Source of the DNA: Owenia fusiformis
Lineage: Eukaryota; Annelida; Polychaeta; Sabellida; Oweniidae
Length of the DNA stretch: 64,000 bases
Reading direction: 5' to 3'
NCBI GenBank assembly: GCA_903813345.2
Contig: CAIIXF020000001.1
Location: forward strand, 58,357,885-58,421,884
The stretch's first letter is position 1. The number at the start of each line of letters is the position of its first letter. Both the position numbers and the translations under genes were made by a program. Below the pieces are notes generated by a model. It saw nothing but the letters and a program-made list of their open reading frames with translations, did no database searches and was not told the DNA's origin. Positions 57,301 through 64,000 of the stretch are shown here, one piece after another.

Positions 57301-60300
57301 AGAATATTATCAGAACTTTTGGCTCTACCAGTTTTCCAGAAATTATTTTGAAACCATGGATATCATTAATTCAGCCAGTGTTGTAATTCAATGTTTATTA
57401 CATACATGTCTTAGGTTTTGTTTTTCCAATGTATTGTAGGTTTTTGTGAAGAAGGAGGAGATGAGTCGACATTTCAAATGGCACAAGAAACGTGACGACT
57501 CCCTCCAACATGGGTTCATGCGTTACAGTCCAATGGATGACTGTTCTGTCAAGTTCATCAACTGCCAACATAATAAGAAGCAGACTCACTATCACTGTCT
57601 TAGAGTAAGAATTATGAAATTCATATAATGGGAGAAATAAATAATAAATTAAGGATTTTCTACCTCATCGATAGCAAGCATCATTAAAGAATAAGATTTA
57701 TGCAGTGTTTTGGAATGTAAGCCATGATCTCAGCCTAATTTGTTGAGTAGTTTGACAGAAATACAAAAGATTTATGGTACACTATTACCTTTTTAAAGCT
57801 TTTGAAAATCCTTGTTCCCCATTTTCCATGGAAACAAAATAATGTCAAACATACAGTTTAATAACTGAAGCATTGCACATATGCATGGAAAATATCCCAT
57901 TAATTTGAGGATACGTACTATTAATCATCCCACTCTTTAGAGTTCTAATGCAAATCACTGAGTTATGTGTTGAATAGTTATTAATATACATGTACAGTAT
58001 TTATAAGTGAATTTTTGTTTTATATTTTTCAGATGGGTTGCAACAAGGTTTATATCAGCACCTCTGATGTTCAAATGCATTCCAACTTTCACCGCAAGGA
58101 CTCTGCCATTATCTCGGAGGGCTTCCAGCGTTTTCGCGCTACAGAGGATTGTGGGTCAACCAGATGCGCTTTCTACGGCCACAGGACAACACATTTTCAC
58201 TGCCGCAGAACTGGTTGTTTCTTCACTTTCAAGAACAAAGCTGATATGGGTAAGAAGAGTTTATTCTGAACCTCTGAAAATGATGGATTTATTAGCTTTT
58301 TCTTCCATTTTAAATCTATATCATTATGTCAATTTGGTTAGATGTGTCATGGAACAAAAAAGCTTAGGAACTGTTCTGTTCAGAACATTTCACTTCAGAA
58401 CTGAACAAATTCAGTTCCATTCCAGAATGCAAAGAGAATGTGGAAATTTACTATTTCTTCTTTTCGGGCCATGCTTGAATAATTGTGGCCTCCTTCAGAT
58501 TTAATGGAACGCACAACATTTCCGAATAGATTTAGTTTAGAACATTTAACTTTCAGAATTTGGAAGAAACTTAGTTAATCTATTTGTATCTGCTGCCTAG
58601 GTGGCGAAGCTGATAGAAATTGTGATGAACTATGTTTGAGACATTAGCCTGATCTCTGAATTCCTATAAATGATTGAATTTGAATTTCAGAAAAGCACAA
58701 AACGTACCACCAAAAGGATGAAATTCTGTCCAAAGATGGCTTCAAGAAGTTCATGAAGTATGAACATTGTGCTTACATGGGCTGCAAGTACTCAAAGATC
58801 AGCAATCACATCCACTGCATCCGACCACGTAAGAATATTCAACTTTCCCATTTTTGTTGTTGCTTAAATGTAAAAAGGCATTATTCACATACTTTATCAT
58901 GAAATCAGTGCATGAAAATTGCAGGTCTATTGTTCATTGTCCTTTGTTATAATGTCATTGTATTGGTGGTTCCAATAAATGATTTAGGAACCCGTAACCT
59001 ACTAAGTTTCTGCTGACCCCAGAATATCTTTAATCACATTTTTGCTATTTTCATTTTGTAGATTGTGACTATGTGTTTCATTCTACTGGACAACTGTACT
59101 CTCATAAACGCAAGCATGAAAGACGAGACTTAGAGCATGCCTATAAACGCTTCAAGGTCCACAACACGACACCAGCAGATTTCCGAAAGGCTTTATCCTC
59201 AACTGAGCTAAGTGCACCGAAACTCAACCCAGCTCTGTTCACAACTGCATTTCAACCACAGTCTAACCGCAGAGATGATAGTGGTATCCAGGGTGTACCA
59301 CAAGGCTTGAAACTACCAGTGAAAACTGAGCCTATGGTCCAAGGTAATGGTGAGTCTGGTGTGAGAACTCCTGATGAGGCACTGCCTGTTAAGATGGAGG
59401 CAAAGCAGGAAGCTGAGTATGTGAATCTAGAAGATATGATGAAGATGCAAGGTTCAGCTCTTGGTGAGTCAATTACAAGTGGTATGGAACTGAAAGACAA
59501 CATAGGAATGTCTCCAACCAGTGATGAACAGAAACCACATACTGATGTTGCTCCTTCCTTAATGGAAAAAGCTGGCAATCTTGAAGGGGATGAACTGAGC
59601 AATTCACTCACATTGAATGTGTCATCATCAGCCCCTAAAGAGGAGTCCATGGTGAATGGTTCCCCAGTTCCTCAGACACCACCCTTGTACAGCCAGATCA
59701 TCACCCCAGGAAGCAAAAGAGATGAAACCTGGAAGAAATATATTACAAGGTAAAGGAAGCTCATAGATGTATTGTACATTTAAAATGTCACCATAGTCAC
59801 TTATATGCAATAGAGATATTTTATCATTTGTACAGCAAACCTGACTAAAAGATGGATTTTATTACCTAAAGTTTTAATGCTCAAAAGAAAAAGTTTCGGA
59901 AATATAAATGGAATAATAATTCATATATTCTTTTTTCATTTTCCACCATTAATCATTAAATATTTCCAATATAATTAATATTTGTGCTTCAACATAAGGA
60001 TCTATGCGGCTTAGACCCATGCATATTAAGATATTGGACTCTATATATGGGCTCAGGTCTTATTTGTCATATGCATGCAGTAAACCCTGTCTAATCCAAA
60101 CACCCCTGGGACCAGTCAAAAGAAGAGCCAATAAGGACTAAACAATTGAACCAAAAAGCATTTCCATAAAGAGGCAATCAGATTAGAGAGTTGTTGGGAT
60201 ATACAGGTTTCCACTGTAGTAAATAAACTGCCAATGATACAATTCACCTCATTTAATGTGTTTTAGGTACACTGCCAATGATGCATGCAACTCTCGTTGC

Positions 60301-62707
60301 CTCTACCTCTATAAGGACCACTACCATTGCCATGTGGACAACTGTAACTCCATATTCAAGTCAAAAGATGGCGTGAGAGAGCATGCCAGGTAAGTAATGC
60401 AACAAGTAGATAAACAGAGATAAGTTTTCAATATTGCCAAAAATTCAAGTTGACAAGAATAAAGATTACATCAAGTAATGAACAAGCCTATCATTGAATA
60501 TATTATACTCAGTTTTACTAAAATATTAGTTTACCACCTATCTTAGTTCTATATTCTGCTATGTGATCCTATATCCATTATTCATCTTTGGAGAGAATCC
60601 GTATAAATTTTCCAAATATTAAGAGTAATTTCTTGAGAAAATATTTCTGTGTGTATGTATGACTGCAAACACAGGAAAATAATATGGGATGGATCCCGTT
60701 TTTCGCAATTCCAAAACTTATATGGATGTTTAAAAATCACTTTATTCCAACTGTTTATGGTACTTGCAGGTGCCACCAACAGCAGTCCATGATAGCTGAC
60801 ATGGTCTACAGGACGTTCCTGCCAACACAAAAGTGCGACTACATGGACTGCCCACATTCCAACAAGACAAAACATTACCATTGCATATGGGTAAGTTTAT
60901 TAATACACTAAAAAACAGTAGAATGTTAACTTCATACTTCTATGGCCAGCTAGAAAATCCCGCTGAACCTACAATAAATGTAATTTTGAGAATTTATGGC
61001 TGAAAAATTAATTATCTACAGTGGAACACATCTGTTAATGAAACACTTTTCAGAGTCCCAAGACCAAATGACTCATTTTTAAATCTTGAAAAATAATGGC
61101 ACAGAAAATATTCCTCAAGATGTACCTGTTTGGCACTGTCCATATTCTATACTTTTATACTTTAGGGTACCTGTTCTGCAGTTTACACAGACAACAGCCT
61201 TACATTTGCTAGACTGGATCACCATCGTCAGCATGAGCAGGCCAGGTCAATAACTTCCAGGAATGGCCCAAAGACATCAAGCGTACCCCAACAGCTCCTT
61301 GGTCAGCCCCGCAAGCGTGGCAGGCCCCCAAAGTATACAAAAGCCATACCAATAGTGCCAAAGGCTGAACCTGCTGTGTCTAACAACCAAATGTCTAAAG
61401 ATGTTGATGTCAACACTCATATAGAAAAGCTGGCCCTAGCTAGAAAAGGTTTCCGGATGTTTGAGGCTTCTGAATCCTGCCCTGATGGGCTATGTATGTT
61501 CAAAGGCAGAAAGCACAATCATTGTATAAAGCCCCGTTGCCATCATGTTAATAATCGAGAAGACATGCTCAATCTACACGCCAAAGAGTTCCATAGCTTT
61601 ATCAATATTCTGGAGGGGTTTGAATTTTTTGATCGTTACGTGAACTGTCGTCGCCCACATTGCCATAACAACAAGGTTAACCGACATTTTCATTGTGTCC
61701 TCACCAATTGTGACTATTCATTTGTGAGGTATAGCACCATGAAACAGCACCAAAAGAAACACATGGAAGTTGCGGCTGGTGTATCTGCAGCTGGACAACC
61801 CAGTGATACAACATTCAAGGGCAACCCTATCAAATCAGCACATGGCGTCACAACCCCTAGAGCGTTCCCTGGTGGGGATGGCTTAGGCCCCTTGAAAACT
61901 GGAATCACTACCCCTCCAGAAGCTCATCTCCCACTCACCAGCCCTAGTGTTCCCAACATGGGCACCCAGGCCCAGCTAGACCCAGAAGATGCTCCATTAG
62001 ATTTCTCAATCAAGTCTACTACAAAGGCTCAAACAGAAACAAGTGCTCAAGAAACAAGAACAAGTATTAATAAACCTGACAATCAAGTGGCTCAAGTTAC
62101 TGATAGTGTTGTTAATAACACCAATAATGTTGTTAATAGCACTACGCCAGTTCCTGGCTACAAGGCACAGTTCAAATACCGGCCTATAGGAATAGGAGAG
62201 GACAATGTCGTGTCTGCTAGTGGTGCAGCTGCTGCAGCATCAGCAATCCTCCCATTGGCCGAGCTCCTCAAACAGAAGTCTGATAATACGCTCCCACAGG
62301 TCACATGGGCAGACATGAGAGAACGTATGCTGTATACAATGGATCAGACATGTGGTAGGCCATTTTGCAAGCTCAAAAAGAAGGAACATTTCCATTGCTA
62401 TGAGTGCAATCAAGCATTCTCTGATGCTGCACGAATCAGGGCTCATGTGGCGAAACATGGTATGAAGATCCCCAGAGAGGCACTCAAGAGGAAGGACCCT
62501 GCTGATGGTGGTATTGAAGCCCCTGTTGCTAAGAGACAAGCTGTATCTGATGAGGAAACAGGGGATTACGGATCATCTCTTAATCTGAACTCTGGGGTTT
62601 TCACCAACCAGCTTTACAACCAGAAAGTGTCAGAGTACAGCTCTGAAGGGGAAGGTGATGTATTGATGAATGGTACAGACCATGGTACTTCTGATTTATC
62701 TTCATGA
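50362..62707 (+). CDS. CASZ1: Castor-type zinc-finger transcription factor, whole gene (10 exons)
   Basis: Ten exons join in phase to 1398 residues plus a stop. Castor/CASZ1 is a nuclear DNA-binding regulator of neural and muscle or heart development in flies and vertebrates. The N-terminal 370 residues are disordered and Ser-rich but keep LDAICAKL near the start, [16 protein letters not shown], and LDLTVKE, all seen in CASZ1. Nine Castor fingers of the form C-x(4-8)-C ... H-x-H-C ... C ... H-x(3-5)-H follow: four in a block (about residues 375-600), then two (about 806-910), two (about 960-1080) and one near the C terminus. An AT-hook-like PRKRGRPPK lies before finger 7 and PLDFSIK is CtBP-motif-like. 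The frame is open upstream of ATG 50362 to the acceptor at 50330, so an extra upstream coding exon is possible. Confidence 0.93.
51329..55810 (+). other. CASZ1 intron 1
   Basis: 4.5 kb, AT-rich, with a tRNA-like sequence at 51501-51572 and otherwise nothing recognised. Long introns near the start of such developmental regulators often carry enhancers, but I cannot point to one. Confidence 0.6.
51501..51572 (-). pseudogene. tRNA-like sequence (tRNA pseudogene or SINE head)
   Basis: On the minus strand it has an A-box-like GGTGTAGCGGGTAGAATCC, a perfect B box GGTTCGAATCC, and an anticodon arm CTCGC-TGAGCAC-GCGGG. The acceptor ends (about AATACGG and CACTAGC) do not pair and loop position 33 is G rather than T, so it is unlikely to be a working tRNA. 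T-runs that could stop RNA polymerase III follow (51484-51500). The body resembles tRNA-Gly. Confidence 0.65.
55811..55958 (+). CDS. CASZ1: CASZ1 exon 2
   Basis: Acceptor GTTTGTAG|TT, donor AAAAG|GTAAAT. It codes for [20 protein letters not shown] and HDYSKYIKR, matching the 'YxKYI.RF' run-in to the first Castor finger. The open frame continues upstream to 55657 but that part is intron. Confidence 0.88.
55959..57147 (+). other. CASZ1 intron 2
   Basis: Intron with a 75-bp imperfect hairpin at 56589-56665 ('agtctactttccagaaaagc' pairs with the complement ending at 'gagagtagact'). Nothing else recognised. Confidence 0.55.
57148..57235 (+). CDS. CASZ1: CASZ1 exon 3 (finger 1, first half)
   Basis: Acceptor GTTTCAG, donor AGA|GTAAGT. 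It codes for [20 protein letters not shown] and FHCLDCAFR, the Cys and HxHC-like part of finger 1. Confidence 0.93.
57440..57604 (+). CDS. CASZ1: CASZ1 exon 4 (fingers 1-2)
   Basis: 55 codons in phase 0, acceptor ATTGTAG, donor AGA|GTAAGA. It codes for [30 protein letters not shown] and THYHCLR: the His pair of finger 1, then the linker and first half of finger 2. Confidence 0.95.
58033..58249 (+). CDS. CASZ1: CASZ1 exon 5 (fingers 2-3)
   Basis: Acceptor TTTTTCAG, donor ATGG|GTAAGA. It codes for [41 protein letters not shown] and FTFKNKADM. Very close to CASZ1 of other animals. Confidence 0.96.
58691..58828 (+). CDS. CASZ1: CASZ1 exon 6 (fingers 3-4)
   Basis: Acceptor AATTTCAG, donor CCAC|GTAAGA. 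It codes for [30 protein letters not shown] and NHIHCIRP. Confidence 0.94.
59062..59749 (+). CDS. CASZ1: CASZ1 exon 7 (finger 4 end and spacer)
   Basis: Acceptor TTTTGTAG, donor CAAG|GTAAAG. It begins [20 protein letters not shown], closing the first finger block. Then comes about 200 residues of low-complexity Ser/Pro/Glu-rich spacer with LKLPVKTEP and LPVKMEAK, two sumoylation-like (V/L)K-x-E sites. It ends DETWKKYIT, the run-in to finger 5. Confidence 0.92.
60079..60218. mobile_element. Tigger/pogo-like MITE remnant in CASZ1 intron 7
   Basis: Left end 'cagtaaaccctgtctaatcc' and right end 'atatacaggtttccactgta' are imperfect inverted repeats of the CAGTGGAAACCTGTATATCC type that ends pogo/Tigger elements. 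Internal sequence is 100 bp without coding. Another half end ('acagtggaacacatctgtta') lies at about 61018 in intron 9. Confidence 0.55.
60267..60389 (+). CDS. CASZ1: CASZ1 exon 8 (finger 5)
   Basis: Acceptor TGTTTTAG, donor CCAG|GTAAGT. It codes for [20 protein letters not shown] and DGVREHA, finger 5. The last His comes from exon 9. Confidence 0.93.
60770..60890 (+). CDS. CASZ1: CASZ1 exon 9 (finger 5 end, finger 6 start)
   Basis: Acceptor ACTTGCAG, donor TGG|GTAAGT. It codes for [14 protein letters not shown] and [19 protein letters not shown]. Confidence 0.92.
61166..62707 (+). CDS. CASZ1: CASZ1 exon 10 (fingers 6-9, stop)
   Basis: Acceptor ATACTTTAG; 513 codons to TGA. It codes for the end of finger 6 (DHHRQH), the AT-hook-like PRKRGRPPK, finger 7 ([18 protein letters not shown]), finger 8 ([17 protein letters not shown]), a Pro/Ser/Thr-rich spacer with PLDFSIK, and finger 9 ([18 protein letters not shown]). 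The tail is acidic and Ser-rich with a KRKDP/AKRQ basic patch. Finger 7 has the spacing CHHV...HAKEFH, slightly irregular. Confidence 0.93.
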   Translation, partial: GTCSAVYTDNSLTFARLDHHRQHEQARSITSRNGPKTSSVPQQLLGQPRKRGRPPKYTKAIPIVPKAEPAVSNNQMSKDVDVNTHIEKLALARKGFRMFEASESCPDGLCMFKGRKHNHCIKPRCHHVNNREDMLNLHAKEFHSFINILEGFEFFDRYVNCRRPHCHNNKVNRHFHCVLTNCDYSFVRYSTMKQHQKKHMEVAAGVSAAGQPSDTTFKGNPIKSAHGVTTPRAFPGGDGLGPLKTGITTPPEAHLPLTSPSVPNMGTQAQLDPEDAPLDFSIKSTTKAQTETSAQETRTSINKPDNQVAQVTDSVVNNTNNVVNSTTPVPGYKAQFKYRPIGIGEDNVVSASGAAAAASAILPLAELLKQKSDNTLPQVTWADMRERMLYTMDQTCGRPFCKLKKKEHFHCYECNQAFSDAARIRAHVAKHGMKIPREALKRKDPADGGIEAPVAKRQAVSDEETGDYGSSLNLNSGVFTNQLYNQKVSEYSSEGEGDVLMNGTDHGTSDLSS

Positions 62708-63194
62708 ATAAGATACATCATCATGTTTTTTGAACATGGAACATCTTAGTGAAAGTGGTACGGTACTTGTTAATAAAGATCATACTTCTTCATGATTGTG
62801 GTACATCTGACCCATTGTCTGATGATATCCAGGGGAATGATAATAGGTATAGATAATAGAAAATATATTCCTGGGGAGATAAATGCCAATACAGTTCTAG
62901 TGTTGGACGTACAATTCTAACCAATAAGCATCAGTACTCTCTATCAATAGCGTGATATATATTTTTGAATATCAACATTTTTCAGAAAGTAACATGTGTT
63001 GAGGTTGCAATGATAAGGATCTTTCCTTGTACAGCACAGATACCATATAATTGCTCATGAATATAGTCATATGATAACTATTATATACAGGTTTATAAAA
63101 TGATCTAACTGTGATGCATTTCTATTCCAAAAATTTACATTACCATTGTTTGCTATTGTTCAATAATCAGTACCTGCACTGTTTTATCTTGTAC

Positions 63195-63392
63195 TGTACT
63201 GTACTGTACTGTACTGTACTGTACTGTGTTGTACTGTACTGTACTGTACTGTGTTGTACTGTACTGTATTGTACTTTGTTGTACTGTTCTGTACTGTGTT
63301 GTACTGTACTGAACTGAATTGAACTGTACTGTATTGTGTTGCACTGAACTGTACTGTACTGTATTGTGTTGTACTGAACTGTACTGTACTTG
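63195..63392. repeat. (GTACT)n microsatellite
   Basis: About 200 bp of pentanucleotide GTACT with GTGTT, GAACT and GTATT variants. Long frames in all phases across it are repeat artefacts. Confidence 0.92.
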
Positions 63393-63900
63393 AAATATTT
63401 ACATTCCAAACTGTAAACTTAGTAAAATTAGAACATCAGTAATGAAATGAAAATGATATTTTATCGTAAATTGTAATGTCAAATTGAATGCCAAGTGAGG
63501 GGTGTAGTCTAGCTAGTTAAGGTAGACAGATTAGAATTAGTAATGTTGTGAGCATTATGGACAATTCATATGTAAGGCAATTGTAAAAATCTGCCCATTG
63601 ATAATTGTGGCTAAAGTTAAGATGTACTTGAGATATTTATGCATTTCTTGCTCACTGGAATTTTATTCCTCTGTAGTTTAGAGCCATGAACCATTTTATT
63701 TTCCCAAATCAAGATTTGTAATTGTGTCTATGCAATCTCTTTTGTTCTGACAATCATTAAATTTTGAGAAACGTAATGTAAATAGAAAGTGTGTGAAGTT
63801 TATATATCTTTGTCTCAATAATTGTGTACAGCTTTGAGACTAATGGAACAATATAATGTGCCAGTTTCAATTTCATTTAAATTAAAAAGCAATATAAATA

Positions 63901-63971
63901 CAAGGTGTCCAAAAATCTCTACATTTTACACACAAGTTTGTATTGTAATTAAAGAGTTCATGGACACCCTG
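63901..63971. mobile_element. 71-bp TA-flanked mariner-like MITE
   Basis: Inverted ends CAAGGTGTCCAAAAATCTCT and its partner AGAGTTCATGGACACCCTG are bordered by TA at 63899-63900 and 63972-63973. The CAGGGTGTCC end is typical of mariner-type ends. Confidence 0.75.
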
Positions 63972-64000
63972 TATAACAATGTTTACGTGTTTAGGGCTTG

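Larger units (their letters stand above)
62708..64000 (+). other. CASZ1 3' untranslated / downstream region
   Basis: No coding exon. A first AATAAA at 62772-62777 would end the message close to the stop codon; the true 3' end may be farther. It contains the GTACT microsatellite and a small mariner-like MITE. Confidence 0.5.

Noticed and set aside
63111-63409. Three overlapping Tyr/Thr/Val-rich frames
   Set aside because: They are translations of the GTACT microsatellite.

Overview
This is eukaryotic nuclear DNA, AT-rich and intron-rich, from an invertebrate animal. It holds two conserved, many-exon animal genes, a tyrosine-recombinase (YR) retrotransposon with introns, a non-LTR retrotransposon, and many small terminal-inverted-repeat (TIR) elements and minisatellites. 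The repeat style (a foldback element, GGACGGAC runs ending in a 'gggataataagg'-like tail, hAT and TA-target miniature elements) recalls marine invertebrates such as molluscs. I cannot name the species, and that placement is only an impression.

Minus strand, 41222 down to 9663: a complete uridine-cytidine kinase-like gene (UCKL1). I rebuilt 13 coding exons. All splice phases join and give a 555-residue protein: an N-terminal tail, a uridine kinase domain with an intact P-loop, and a C-terminal uracil-phosphoribosyltransferase-like domain. Most larger introns are filled by mobile DNA. Intron 1 has an 8-bp-TSD hAT miniature element. Intron 2 has a 957-bp hAT derivative that still carries a spliced BED zinc finger. 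Intron 4 is almost entirely a 9.5-kb YR retrotransposon in antisense. Introns 5, 6 and 9 hold TIR elements, and introns 9 and 12 hold large minisatellites. The array next to exon 12 is made of that exon's own 3' end plus splice donor, 17 copies in all, and the same exon's acceptor is present three times.

Plus strand, 26494-35996: the YR retrotransposon has split direct repeats (A1 ... B1A2 ... B2). Its reading frames are open for a leader exon, a tyrosine recombinase, a CCHC zinc-knuckle Gag-like protein, and an RT-RNase H-SGNH hydrolase polyprotein. The leader donor and three downstream acceptors are all phase 0, so one leader could be spliced onto three different proteins.

Minus strand, about 47811-43031: a non-LTR retrotransposon with an intact ORF1 and an ORF2 that lost its reverse-transcriptase core. 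It is inserted in a sequence whose uninterrupted relative lies at about 40350-40448.

Plus strand, 50362-62707: a Castor-type zinc-finger transcription factor (CASZ1/castor), ten exons, 1398 residues, nine Castor fingers, an AT-hook and CtBP-type motifs. It is divergent from UCKL1, with the non-LTR element between the two start codons. The first 9.6 kb and the last 1.3 kb are flanks made mainly of TIR elements, foldbacks and simple repeats.
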